Positions 8,869 to 17,479 of a stretch of DNA of 64,000 bases are shown piece after piece. Numbering within the stretch: the first letter of the stretch is position 1; the number at the start of each line of letters is the position of its first letter. The stretch is from contig NZ_DLHM01000005.1 of NCBI RefSeq assembly GCF_002483205.1, forward strand, positions 137,951 to 201,950, read 5' to 3'. Under the pieces are notes generated by a model. That model was not told where the DNA came from, did no database searches, and was given only the letters and a program-made list of their open reading frames with translations. The translations under genes were made by a program, and so were the position numbers. Source of the DNA: Flavihumibacter sp. UBA7668 (GTDB lineage Bacteria > Bacteroidota > Bacteroidia > Chitinophagales > Chitinophagaceae).

Positions 8869-8942
8869 ATGGCCTCTTTTTTGCATCCTCCTTATACCAT
8901 TGATCTCATTTTCACGTTTCAAACTACCAGAATCGATATCGT

Positions 8943-10031
8943 ATGCGAAAACTTTTTTTAATAATCCTGTTCAGTTCAATTTTTCAGGCAGGATTGGTAC
9001 AAGCGCAGGAAAAATTCCTTGTTAGCGGTAAAGTATTGGATTCAGCCACTCAGTTACCACTAAAAGGTGCTTCTGTATTTTGTCAGAATACCACTTTTGG
9101 TGTAATTACCAATAATGAGGGCGAATTTAGTTTGTCATTGCCAAAAGGTGGATATGACCTGGTCGTTTCCTATACCGGTTTCCAGTCGGGCGAAATGCGA
9201 ATAAATGCATCCATTACCGAGCCCTTGCTTTTTCAATTACTGGCTAAAGATAAAAGTATGGAAGGAGTGGTTGTAGCAGGAAGTAATGAAGTGCCGGACG
9301 GCTGGAAAAAATACGGTAGTTTTTTTAAAGAGCAATTTTTAGGAACAACAGCCAATGCCAGACAATGCGAACTGGAGAACCCCGAAGCCCTGCGATTTTT
9401 CTATAGTAAAAAAAGAAATCGGCTCAAAGTGTTGGCAAAAGAAGACCTCCGGATAGTGAACCAGGCGCTGGGGTATAAAATCCGCTACCAGTTGGATTCA
9501 CTCAGTTTTGAATACGGAACCAAAGTTTCCACCTATTCAGGATATCCGTTTTTTGAAACCATGACCGGATCACCTGAGGAGGAAGCACAATGGGCTGCCA
9601 ATCGGAACAAATCCTATAAAGGAAGTAAACTTCATTTTATGCGCAGCTGGCATGCCAAAACTATTGAAGAAGAAGGTTTTGTTCTGGAACAGGTAAGCAA
9701 TCAGGATGCGCGGGAGTTTGAATCCGCCCGTCTGCCCAATTATTATGATACCAGTTTTTATTATTCAGACAGTGGTGTGGTAGATATCCAGTTACCTGGA
9801 AAGTATCGTATAAAATTCCACCGCGAAATGCCTGATCCCGCTTTTGTTCGCTTCTATAAATTACCTCCGCATATCCGGGTTCAGTTAACCGTGCTGGATA
9901 TTCTGGATGATTTTGTGATTGAAGAAAACGGCTATTGGTGGGAACAGGCAGATCTTATCAATACCGGCTACTGGAGTTATGAGCGATTAGCAGAAGCTGT
10001 TCCCTATGATTATACTCCGCAACAGGAATAG
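8943..10031 (+). CDS. Secreted carboxypeptidase-like regulatory-domain protein
   Basis: 362 residues with a classic signal peptide (MRKLFLIILF...AQA, about 21 residues). Residues 25-105 form a carboxypeptidase-D regulatory-like beta-sandwich (SGKVLDSATQLPLKGASVF, then GVITNNEGEFSLSLPKGGYDLVVSYTGF), the domain that normally precedes TonB-dependent receptors in this phylum. The rest is a roughly 250-residue domain, rich in aromatic and charged residues, that I cannot name; no barrel or TonB plug follows. It is probably periplasmic or surface-exposed. Its terminator lies inside the 3' end of the convergent lpxD gene. Confidence 0.85.
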   Translation: MRKLFLIILFSSIFQAGLVQAQEKFLVSGKVLDSATQLPLKGASVFCQNTTFGVITNNEGEFSLSLPKGGYDLVVSYTGFQSGEMRINASITEPLLFQLLAKDKSMEGVVVAGSNEVPDGWKKYGSFFKEQFLGTTANARQCELENPEALRFFYSKKRNRLKVLAKEDLRIVNQALGYKIRYQLDSLSFEYGTKVSTYSGYPFFETMTGSPEEEAQWAANRNKSYKGSKLHFMRSWHAKTIEEEGFVLEQVSNQDAREFESARLPNYYDTSFYYSDSGVVDIQLPGKYRIKFHREMPDPAFVRFYKLPPHIRVQLTVLDILDDFVIEENGYWWEQADLINTGYWSYERLAEAVPYDYTPQQE

Positions 10032-10034
10032 TTC

Positions 10035-10979
10035 TCAGGAATTCAGTTTTTTCCATATTTCGGGAATTCGTTTGATCCAAACGAGTTCCCGTTTTTTTAT
10101 GGAGGCATCTTCCGCTGGTGAACCGAAATATATTTTTCCCGGAGCAATATCTCCTCCTACTCCTGATTGTGCCAATACCATACTGTTGGAACCAATCGTG
10201 AGGGTTTTACTAACACCTACCTGTCCCCATAATACAACTCCGTCTTCGATGGTAGTAGCTCCTGCAATTCCAACCTGAGCAGCAAAGAGACAGTTCTTTC
10301 CAATCACCGTATCATGTCCGATATGAATCATATTATCCAGTTTGGTTCCTTTTCCGATCCGCGTATCATGGCTCACACCCCGGTCGATGGTACATCCTGC
10401 ACCGATCTCCACTTCGTCTTCAATGATCACCCTGCCGCAACTGGTCATTTTTTTATACCAGACTTCCCGGTTCTTTTTGGTGTTGTAATAAAAAGCATCC
10501 GATCCAATAACCGTACCTGCCTGAATCGTAACATCATCGCCAATGATACAGTGATCCAGAATGGTAACATTCGGATGGATACGACATCTCTTTCCGATCA
10601 CCACCTGGTTGCCGATAAAAACATTGGGAGCTATATAACTGTCTTCACCAATTTGTGCAGAGGCGGCAATTGGCTGCATTGCCGGTTGAAAAGGACGAAA
10701 ATGTGCAACGATCTGAGTGTATGCATCAAAGGGCTGATCCACAACCAGTAAAGCTTTCCCTTCCGGAACCGAAACAGCTTCGGTATTGATGATGATAAAA
10801 GAAGCATCGGACTGAATGCATTTATCATAATACTTGGGATGATCAACAAAAACAAGATCTCCGGATTCAACACGATGGATCTCATTAATACCAGTTGCCA
10901 TTCCATTGGTATTCCCAATGAGCTTTGCATTTATCAGATCAGCAATCCAGGTAATGGCAACAGGAGAAGGAAACTGCAT
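10035..10979 (-). CDS. lpxD: UDP-3-O-acylglucosamine N-acyltransferase (LpxD)
   Basis: 314 residues from the ATG at 10979. Transfers a hydroxyacyl chain to the glucosamine nitrogen in lipid A synthesis. The N-terminal uridine-binding domain is followed by a left-handed beta-helix of hexapeptide repeats (IGEDSYIAPNVFIGNQVVIG and on). The HIGHDT motif at about 219-224 corresponds to the catalytic histidine region (His222). The frame is open 21 codons further, but that extension contains an exact minus-strand TACCTTTG promoter element, which argues for the shorter start. The 3' coding end contains the antisense terminator of the convergent gene. The distance to other lpx genes is unknown; none is in the window. 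Confidence 0.88.
   Translation of the reverse strand: MQFPSPVAITWIADLINAKLIGNTNGMATGINEIHRVESGDLVFVDHPKYYDKCIQSDASFIIINTEAVSVPEGKALLVVDQPFDAYTQIVAHFRPFQPAMQPIAASAQIGEDSYIAPNVFIGNQVVIGKRCRIHPNVTILDHCIIGDDVTIQAGTVIGSDAFYYNTKKNREVWYKKMTSCGRVIIEDEVEIGAGCTIDRGVSHDTRIGKGTKLDNMIHIGHDTVIGKNCLFAAQVGIAGATTIEDGVVLWGQVGVSKTLTIGSNSMVLAQSGVGGDIAPGKIYFGSPAEDASIKKRELVWIKRIPEIWKKLNS
10062..10099 (+). terminator. Strong intrinsic terminator antisense inside lpxD
   Basis: A 14-bp stem (10062-10075 with 10079-10092, one G-U pair) closes a 3-base loop and is followed by seven T residues. It serves the upstream plus-strand carboxypeptidase-like gene. It lies wholly within the convergent lpxD coding region, about 27 bases from the lpxD stop. 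Confidence 0.9.
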
Positions 10980-10994
10980 AATAGGAAATTTGAG

Positions 10995-11002
10995 CAAAGG
11001 TA
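10995..11002 (-). promoter_or_regulatory. Predicted -7 element of lpxD (TACCTTTG)
   Basis: Exact TAnnTTTG on the minus strand ending 15 bases before the lpxD ATG at 10979. Its position inside the longer open frame decides the start codon choice. Confidence 0.55.
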
Positions 11003-11105
11003 ATTGCATTGTATCGGAATGAATACAGCCAGGCTTTTCCACAGGCTAAAATAAAATGTGAATAAAATTTCTATAAATATTTTTTTCAATAGAGAAAATT
11101 ATTTT

Positions 11106-11185
11106 TAATATTGTGTAGGGAATTTGTGTTCCCTACTTACTAACCCATCATAATATAAAGCTCGGTTTACTCCCGGGCTTTTTTT
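11106..11185 (+). promoter_or_regulatory. Short leader with two hairpins and a terminator before rluE
   Basis: A near-consensus -7 element TAATATTG lies at 11106-11113. It is followed by a perfect 8-bp hairpin (GTAGGGAA 11115-11122 with TTCCCTAC 11129-11136, loop of 6). A second hairpin (11157-11165 with 11173-11181, one G-U pair) overlaps a seven-T run ending at 11185. The second hairpin has the form of an intrinsic terminator and directly touches the rluE ATG. The only gene upstream on this side is divergent, so the terminator either attenuates rluE or ends a small RNA of about 70 bases. Confidence 0.6.
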
Positions 11186-11782
11186 ATGCCCATGTTTTAT
11201 TACTTCATTTTATACAAGCCATTCGAAGTGTTATCTCAATTCAGCAGGGATGGTGATAAGCGAACCTTACAGGATTATTGCAAAGTTCCGAAGGATGTAT
11301 ATCCTGTTGGACGATTGGATTATGACAGTGAAGGGCTTTTATTCCTTACGAATGATAAAGCAATGAATGTGGCTTTACTGCATCCTTCCAAAGCACATGC
11401 ACGCACCTATCTCGTTCAGGTGGAGGGTTTGATAACAACAGCAGCATTGCAACAATTGGAAGCCGGCGTTGAAATTGCACTGGATGGTATAGCATATAAA
11501 ACCCGTCCGGCTAAAGCCAGCTTGTTAAAGGAAGAACCTGCTTTGCCTGAACGCATTCCGCCAATCCGATTCCGAAAAAATAGTCCAACCAGTTGGATTG
11601 AATTAACCCTTACGGAAGGAAAGAACCGGCAGGTTCGCCGAATGACAGCAAAGCTGGGTTTCCCAACACTTCGTCTGGTACGATATCAGATTGGAAAAAT
11701 CAGGATGGATGGCTGGAACTCAGGAGAACTCCGTTCCTATTCAAAAAAGGAAATAGAGTCGCTCTTATTTACGCAATCATAG
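11186..11782 (+). CDS. rluE: 23S rRNA pseudouridine synthase, RluE-like
   Basis: 198 residues. Isomerises a uridine in 23S rRNA (the Escherichia coli RluE site is U2457). Motifs of the RsuA/RluB/E/F family are clear: an early YKPFEVLSQ, the catalytic aspartate in VGRLDYDSEGLLFLTND, ARTYLVQVEG, and the C-terminal EGKNRQVRRMTAKLGFPTLRLVR. There is no S4 domain, which fits RluE. ATGs at 11186 and 11192 are both possible; the first directly follows the T run of a terminator hairpin, so the leader may attenuate expression. It is followed after 39 bases by yicC. Confidence 0.92.
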   Translation: MPMFYYFILYKPFEVLSQFSRDGDKRTLQDYCKVPKDVYPVGRLDYDSEGLLFLTNDKAMNVALLHPSKAHARTYLVQVEGLITTAALQQLEAGVEIALDGIAYKTRPAKASLLKEEPALPERIPPIRFRKNSPTSWIELTLTEGKNRQVRRMTAKLGFPTLRLVRYQIGKIRMDGWNSGELRSYSKKEIESLLFTQS

Positions 11783-11821
11783 CCAATAGATTCATTACCT
11801 TGCCCAATAAAATCGATCTAC

Positions 11822-12697
11822 ATGCTGAAATCAATGACTGGATTTGGAAGAGCAGAGCAGAATGTCGGAGACAAAACTTTTCTGGTAGACATTAAATCAC
11901 TGAACGGAAAACAGTTTGATTGTTCCCTGAAAATGCCGGCTTTTTTAAAGCCATTTGAATTTGATATCCGGAAACGACTTTCCGAAAAATTGCAAAGAGG
12001 AACCATTGATTGTACCATCAGTTTGAAACAAACCGGTTCTGCAAAACCGGTTAGTATAAATATCTCTCTGGCCAAAGCCTATTTCCAACCTATTTCTGAA
12101 TTGTCGAAAGAACTTGGGCTGGATGATGCTCATATCCTTGGCAATATTCTAAAATTGCCAGAGGTGATTACACCCACATCCGATACGCTTACCGAGCAGG
12201 AGTGGCTGGAATTCAAACGTATTCTGGATGCTGCAGCGGATGATCTGAATCAACACCGGCTGGAAGAAGGAAAAGTATTGGAAGCAGATCTGATAACACG
12301 TATTGGTAATATCGAAAAACAGGAACAGATCATTGCTGAACTGGAGCCCCGCAGAAAACTAAAGATCAGAGAAGGGCTGGTTAAACTCCTGGAAGAAAAT
12401 GTAGGTGCCGAGCAGTATGATAAAAATCGCCTGGAGCAGGAGATTATATTTTACATCGAAAAGATTGATATCAGTGAAGAACAGGTGCGTCTGAAAAATC
12501 ACTGTGATTATTTCAGGGCCATGTTGCGCGATAATGATGCCGAAATCGGTAAAAAATTGTCTTTTCTTCTTCAGGAAATCGGAAGGGAAATCAATACAAC
12601 AGGAGCTAAAGCCTATGATTCCACCATTCAACAATCTGTTGTAATGATGAAGGATGAACTGGAAAAGGCAAAAGAACAGGTATTGAATGTCTTATAA
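11822..12697 (+). CDS. yicC: YicC family endoribonuclease
   Basis: 291 residues. The N-terminal YicC domain starts with the hallmark MLKSMTGFGRAE and contains VDIKSLNGKQFD; the C-terminal DUF1732 part is helical with KNHCDYFRAML and GKKLSFLLQEIGREINTTGAKA. Escherichia coli YicC was shown to be an endoribonuclease that promotes decay of the small RNA RyhB. A near-consensus TACCTTG element precedes it. Next downstream is gldH, 15 bases away, so they are probably cotranscribed. Confidence 0.93.
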   Translation: MLKSMTGFGRAEQNVGDKTFLVDIKSLNGKQFDCSLKMPAFLKPFEFDIRKRLSEKLQRGTIDCTISLKQTGSAKPVSINISLAKAYFQPISELSKELGLDDAHILGNILKLPEVITPTSDTLTEQEWLEFKRILDAAADDLNQHRLEEGKVLEADLITRIGNIEKQEQIIAELEPRRKLKIREGLVKLLEENVGAEQYDKNRLEQEIIFYIEKIDISEEQVRLKNHCDYFRAMLRDNDAEIGKKLSFLLQEIGREINTTGAKAYDSTIQQSVVMMKDELEKAKEQVLNVL

Positions 12698-12712
12698 GTT
12701 ATTTTTACAGGT

Positions 12713-13189
12713 ATGAAAAGATTCCAATTGCCGGGATTTCTGATTGCAGTGGCAGTTTCCATAAGTTCCTGCCAGACCATTGACGTATATGAGCGAAATG
12801 CTGCATTGGAAAATCATCGCTGGCAGGCCGGGGATAAGCCAACATTTGATTTTACGATTCAGGATACGCTGGCGCGCTACAATATTTTTGTTGTTGTTCG
12901 ACATGCAGATGCCTATCGCTATAATAACCTCTGGGTAAATATTCATACAAAAGCGCCAGGCGATTCTACTTCAAGGGTGCAGGCATTGGACCTGCAACTT
13001 GCAACCAGTGAAAAAGGCTGGCTTGGAGCTGGTATGGATGATATTTATGAACATCGGATTCGGATCTCCCAGGCACCCGTTTCTTTAAAGGCCGGCACTT
13101 ACCAATTCAGCCTGGAGCAAATCATGCGGGATGATCCACTCGAACATGTATTGAATGTGGGCGTACGGGTTGAAAAAGAGCCTGACTAA
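12713..13189 (+). CDS. gldH: Gliding motility lipoprotein GldH
   Basis: 158 residues with a lipoprotein signal ending at SSC (cysteine near residue 20). The mature part matches the GldH pattern: an early DVYE, WQAGDKPTFDFTIQDT, a central NLWV and a C-terminal HVLNVGVRVE. GldH is needed for gliding in Flavobacterium johnsoniae, but relatives occur in non-gliding Bacteroidota, so its presence does not prove motility. It lies between yicC and a histidine kinase 2 bases downstream; the whole set 11.8-14.9 kb looks like one transcript. Confidence 0.88.
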   Translation: MKRFQLPGFLIAVAVSISSCQTIDVYERNAALENHRWQAGDKPTFDFTIQDTLARYNIFVVVRHADAYRYNNLWVNIHTKAPGDSTSRVQALDLQLATSEKGWLGAGMDDIYEHRIRISQAPVSLKAGTYQFSLEQIMRDDPLEHVLNVGVRVEKEPD

Positions 13190-13191
13190 TT

Positions 13192-14175
13192 ATGCCATTC
13201 CGCTTTTTACCAAAACAAAAACTGGCACTTGCTACCATCCTGTATTGGTTTCTGTTGCTGTATATAATAGCAGCGCTTTTTTTCTGGTATATCCGCCTAC
13301 AACAGCAGAGTCAGCAAATGGCCAACTACAAGTTGATGGAATTGGTGGCGGATGATCCAAACTACCTGCAGAAAATTGATGCCATCAATCAGGAAGCCGA
13401 CCGAAAAACACATCAATACAGAGGAGAAGGAGCTACTTTTCTACTCATCATTCTGGTTGGAGCTGTATTCGTTTTCAGAGCAGTACGTCGTCAGTTTAAA
13501 GTGGCTCAGCAGCAACAGAATTTTATGATGGCCATTACACATGAATTGAAGACACCCATCGCAGTAGCAAAACTTAATCTTGAAACACTGCAAAAACATA
13601 AGCTGGATGAAGCCAAACAGGAAAAGCTGATCCGCATGACCCTGCAGGAAACCAACCGTCTGAATACCCTGACCAATAATATCCTGATCTCCTCCCAACT
13701 GGAAGCAGGTGGTTATAAACTTGTTAGGGAAACAATTGATCTGACCGAAATGGCAGCCAAACTGGTGAAAGAGTTTCAGGTTAGGTTCCCTGACCGTGAA
13801 TGGAATACGGGTATCAGGGAAGATATCCATATAATTGGGGATCCGCTACTGATTCAGATCCTTATAAATAACCTGCTTGATAATGCGATTAAATACGGCC
13901 CAAAGAATTCGGCCATATTTCTAACACTGGAAAAAGTTTCACAGGGTACACAGTTAACGGTAGCTGATCAGGGACCGGGTATTCCGGATAGTGAAAAGCC
14001 TCTGGTTTTTAAACGATTTTACAGAATCGGGAATGAAGCTGTCCGAAAAACACAGGGCACTGGATTGGGCTTGTATCTCTGCAAGAAAATTGCAGCTGAT
14101 CATCGGGGTACCATTCAGATTAGTGATAATCAGCCTTCGGGTGCTACCTTTACGGTCCAATTTCCCAATAATTAA
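13192..14175 (+). CDS. Membrane sensor histidine kinase
   Basis: 327 residues. Two membrane segments (about 12-33 and 82-97) enclose a short periplasmic loop of roughly 45 residues, too small for a known sensor domain. The cytoplasmic part has the H-box ITHELKTPIA with the phospho-accepting His117, the N-box NNLLDNAIKYGP, and G-boxes DQGPGIP and GTGLGLYL. No HAMP domain is evident. It pairs with the OmpR-type regulator whose start lies 5 bases after its stop. The signal is unknown; the small loop suggests sensing within the membrane or through a partner. Confidence 0.93.
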   Translation: MPFRFLPKQKLALATILYWFLLLYIIAALFFWYIRLQQQSQQMANYKLMELVADDPNYLQKIDAINQEADRKTHQYRGEGATFLLIILVGAVFVFRAVRRQFKVAQQQQNFMMAITHELKTPIAVAKLNLETLQKHKLDEAKQEKLIRMTLQETNRLNTLTNNILISSQLEAGGYKLVRETIDLTEMAAKLVKEFQVRFPDREWNTGIREDIHIIGDPLLIQILINNLLDNAIKYGPKNSAIFLTLEKVSQGTQLTVADQGPGIPDSEKPLVFKRFYRIGNEAVRKTQGTGLGLYLCKKIAADHRGTIQISDNQPSGATFTVQFPNN

Positions 14176-14180
14176 AAAGA

Positions 14181-14888
14181 ATGGCAGAACAGTTATCCAT
14201 ATTACTGGTAGAAGATGAAGAGAACCTGCATGATGCCCTTAAGCTCAACCTCGAACTGGAAGGCTATGAAGTGAGTTCAGCATACGACGGACTGGCTGCA
14301 CTTAAAGCAGTTCAGCAGGAATATTTTGATCTGGTGATCCTGGACATCATGTTGCCGGAAATGGATGGACTCACCGTTTTGGAAGGCATACGGATTCAAT
14401 ACAATGAAGTACCTATTCTGATCTTAAGTGCAAAGAACAGTAGTTCAGATCGGGTAATGGGACTTAAAAAAGGAGCCGACGATTATCTTACCAAACCCTT
14501 TAACCTGGAAGAACTGATCCTTCGGGTTCATAAACTGATCCAGAAGAACAAAAAATTAAAAGAGAAAGACAGTATCGGTGATTTTTATCAGTTCGGATCA
14601 AATAAAATCGATTTCAAGGCACAGGAAGCCACAACAAAATTTGGTGAACGAATTCAGCTGAGCAAAAAGGAAGCAATGCTGCTCAAGCTACTGATTGAAA
14701 ATAAAAACGAAGTGGTTCCAAGAGAAAAGATTTTACAGACCGTATGGGGATATAATGTATATCCCACTACCCGCACCATTGATAATTTCATCCTGAATTT
14801 TCGGAAATATTTCGAAGAGGATAGTCGCAATCCACGCTATTTTCATTCGGTACGCGGAGTTGGTTATAAATATGCAGAAAACGAGTAA
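14181..14888 (+). CDS. OmpR/PhoB family response regulator
   Basis: 235 residues. The receiver domain (1-120) has the acidic pocket VEDEEN, the phospho-acceptor Asp55 in ILDIMLPEMDG, and the KPF lysine. The C-terminal winged helix (about 140-232) ends VRGVGYKY, typical of OmpR-type DNA binding. It is the partner of the adjacent histidine kinase. Targets are not evident in the window. The gene ends 28 bases before the convergent batD gene. Confidence 0.95.
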   Translation: MAEQLSILLVEDEENLHDALKLNLELEGYEVSSAYDGLAALKAVQQEYFDLVILDIMLPEMDGLTVLEGIRIQYNEVPILILSAKNSSSDRVMGLKKGADDYLTKPFNLEELILRVHKLIQKNKKLKEKDSIGDFYQFGSNKIDFKAQEATTKFGERIQLSKKEAMLLKLLIENKNEVVPREKILQTVWGYNVYPTTRTIDNFILNFRKYFEEDSRNPRYFHSVRGVGYKYAENE

Positions 14889-14916
14889 TTAGCTGATCCG
14901 CACTTACCCGCACTTT

Positions 14917-16749
14917 CTATAGTTCCTGTATTTTTTTTACCAGACGATCTGCTTCCGCAAGGATGGCCGCACCGTCTCCACTGGTGAGGCTGGGTGCATA
15001 GAGTGCCCATTCACAGCGTTTCCAAATAGAACTCAGTATCTGACGGTCTTCCATTGAAAGTCCGCGTTTTTCCAACAAGGGCAATACCGTTTCTTTTTGC
15101 CAGTTGGAAGCAGTCAGGTTTAATTTTTGCCCCAGTAATTGCCAGATTCCTTCCTCCAGTTTCTTATACATGGAAGCGGTATCATTATTTTCGAATGCAT
15201 GTCTTGCCGGTGCAAGATAATCAACGGTTTTTTCCGGTTCTGGCCTAACCGTAACTGTTGTAGGTTCAGGAATAACCCGATTGGTTTTGGAAGATTTTTT
15301 TCTGGCAAGGATCAGCCAGATCATACTGGCAAACACAAGGAAACCAACCCCGATAATCAGCAAGGTCTCTTTGTTAAGTACAGGTTTGGTAGCTATGGGC
15401 TTTGCAGTTGTTTCCTGTTTTCGGTTAAGTGCAGGTGTTACAGTTAAGGTTATACTATCTGTAAACAAGCTATGATAGGATTTTTTTTGCGGGTCAAAAT
15501 AACTGAATGAAATTCCCGGAATGGTGAACCTGCCTTCCTCCGTTGGACTGATGGTATAGGTTATTATTTTTTTCCCTTCCATCGGACTCACGGCCTTGTT
15601 CAATTCTTCCGTTATAGTTGGGTCATATACCGTGAACATGGAAGGAAGGGTCCATGAAGGAGCATTTATCAGCGGCAAATTTCCGCTACCCTCAATTTCA
15701 AGTGTATAGGTAAATGTTTCTCCGGCTGCAACCGAAGCAACACTTGATTTCCCATTTATTGTAAAGCGGCCAACTGCTCCTGAAAAACTGGCAGGGGCAC
15801 CTTCCGGTAAGGGCAGGATCGTAATCGTTTTTGGCTGACTTGCCAGAGTGATTTTATGTTCTTCCCAACTGCCTGTTTGGTCGCCCATCAGGTCATCCAT
15901 TAATCGTTGCAGGGAACTTCGGTTGGATGAACCAGCTGTCTGATCTGTACGAAGAAAACGGACATTGTTCTCGAGTTCTACCGGCTCCAGTTCAAAACTC
16001 CCTTCCTGTAGGGGGAATAATTGTGTTTTGCGGATAATATGTGCCTGAAATTCTTTGCCATCTCTTTCTTCAATTGTAGGGCCTTCTCCATCCGGTTCAA
16101 TCATATCATACACACTGAAGCCATTCATGGACGGACGTTTGCTGATTCTGGAATCGGAACGTAAACGGGTCAGCAATTTATAGGTTGATACAATGGGTTC
16201 TCCCACATAGGCTGTTGTTTTGTCGAGGTCTAAAACAACCAACAAGCCTTTTTTGATTTTTTCCTGTGGAGATTCATCTGGCTGAAGAATATAATCTTCC
16301 TGAATCTGCCTTCGGTATGCACTTACACCCGGATCTATTGGATAGGGATTCGCAGGTTTTGATTTAGCATCTCCCACATCAATCCGCAATTGATTGGATT
16401 TTATCTTTTTACCATTGATCAGTGCTGTTGCACCCTGAATGGTTAGGGTGCCTTTTCGATTGGGCCGAAGGATAAATGTTAATGCCTGGTACCTGGATAT
16501 TTCTCCATTAACGAGGCTCATGCCATTGGTTTCTATTGGTCCCTGTAATACAGTGAAATCTTTGAAGCCGGGCGCCTGGAATGATTCGATCTGTTGTGCA
16601 TTTTCGGCAATAAACTGAACCTGTAACAAATCAGTGAGCCCGATTGCCTGTTTATCAGAAATAGTGGAAAAGCTAACCTGTGCTACCGTATAAAACGGGA
16701 ACAGGAAAAATAGGAAAAATGAAAAGATGTAAACAGATCGCACCTGCAT
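14917..16749 (-). CDS. batD: BatD family protein
   Basis: 610 residues. A cleavable signal peptide (about 23 residues, ending VAQ) is followed by several beta-sandwich repeats starting VSFSTISDKQAIGLTDLLQVQF, then a membrane segment at about 462-482 (LLIIGVGFLVFASMIWLILA) and a helical cytoplasmic C-terminus. This is the BatD/oxygen-tolerance layout; Bat operons were linked to aerotolerance in Bacteroides and to stress survival elsewhere. Unusually, the von Willebrand-type BatA/BatB and the MoxR ATPase are not adjacent here; upstream is an SDR. Paralogues of BatD occur as stand-alone genes in this phylum. Confidence 0.88.
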   Translation of the reverse strand: MQVRSVYIFSFFLFFLFPFYTVAQVSFSTISDKQAIGLTDLLQVQFIAENAQQIESFQAPGFKDFTVLQGPIETNGMSLVNGEISRYQALTFILRPNRKGTLTIQGATALINGKKIKSNQLRIDVGDAKSKPANPYPIDPGVSAYRRQIQEDYILQPDESPQEKIKKGLLVVLDLDKTTAYVGEPIVSTYKLLTRLRSDSRISKRPSMNGFSVYDMIEPDGEGPTIEERDGKEFQAHIIRKTQLFPLQEGSFELEPVELENNVRFLRTDQTAGSSNRSSLQRLMDDLMGDQTGSWEEHKITLASQPKTITILPLPEGAPASFSGAVGRFTINGKSSVASVAAGETFTYTLEIEGSGNLPLINAPSWTLPSMFTVYDPTITEELNKAVSPMEGKKIITYTISPTEEGRFTIPGISFSYFDPQKKSYHSLFTDSITLTVTPALNRKQETTAKPIATKPVLNKETLLIIGVGFLVFASMIWLILARKKSSKTNRVIPEPTTVTVRPEPEKTVDYLAPARHAFENNDTASMYKKLEEGIWQLLGQKLNLTASNWQKETVLPLLEKRGLSMEDRQILSSIWKRCEWALYAPSLTSGDGAAILAEADRLVKKIQEL

Positions 16750-16761
16750 AAGAAAAACAAA

Positions 16762-17460
16762 TTACAAATCACCTAATTGCGGACGAAGAACAATGTCTTC
16801 AACGCATGCCTGGGCTGACAAACGGCTGGAGGAAGCAATCAGTACTGCAATATCTTTTGCTTCCATCAGACGGTTGGGATCAACTCCGCTCGAGGCCCAG
16901 CTGTCGGTATAGGCTGCACCCGGCAGGATGGAAGTCACTTTTATACCAAAAGGTTTCATCTCTTCCCGCAGGTTTTTACTGAAGCCCAACAAGGCAAACT
17001 TGCTGATACTGTACGCTCCTCCATTAGGATAGGCTGCTATGGAGGCGATGGAACAGATATTGAAAATATGTCCTGATTTGCGGCTCATCATACCTGGAAG
17101 AAAACTTCTGGTTAGATGATAGGCTGATAGAAGGTTAACGGAAAGGGATGTTTCCAGCGCGGCTTCGGGTTCATTGTGAATGCTTCCAGGAATAAATACG
17201 CCGGCATTATTCACCAGCAGATCAGGAGTTCCATAGGATGTCACCCATTCTGCGAAAGCGTTCAATTCCCCGCGATTGGATAGATCCGTAGGTTTGCCTT
17301 TTATTTCGCTGGATGGGAACCTGCTCTGTAATTCCTGAACGGTTTCATACAATTGATGTTCATTCCTGCTACATAAAAAAAGCTGATGGCCTTCTGCAGC
17401 AAATTCCTGCGCAACCGCTTTGCCAATGCCTTTACTGGCACCCGTTATCACAATAATCAT
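16762..17460 (-). CDS. Short-chain dehydrogenase/reductase
   Basis: 232 residues from the ATG at 17460. Classical SDR: cofactor motif TGASKGIGKAVAQE, NNAG in LLVNNAGVF, the catalytic serine in ICSIASIA and the YxxxK pair in YSISKFALLG. The arginine in LCSRNE after beta-2 suggests NADP(H). The frame extends upstream to 17547, but that would overlap the preceding gene and pass over a promoter-like TACATTTA, so the shorter start is used. The 12-base gap to batD suggests cotranscription. The substrate is unknown. Confidence 0.9.
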   Translation of the reverse strand: MIIVITGASKGIGKAVAQEFAAEGHQLFLCSRNEHQLYETVQELQSRFPSSEIKGKPTDLSNRGELNAFAEWVTSYGTPDLLVNNAGVFIPGSIHNEPEAALETSLSVNLLSAYHLTRSFLPGMMSRKSGHIFNICSIASIAAYPNGGAYSISKFALLGFSKNLREEMKPFGIKVTSILPGAAYTDSWASSGVDPNRLMEAKDIAVLIASSSRLSAQACVEDIVLRPQLGDL

Positions 17461-17479
17461 TGCGTAAATGTACGCCTTC

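Noticed and set aside
15054..15475. Plus-strand frames opposite batD
   Set aside because: They lie antisense to an intact 610-residue gene and have shadow-like composition.
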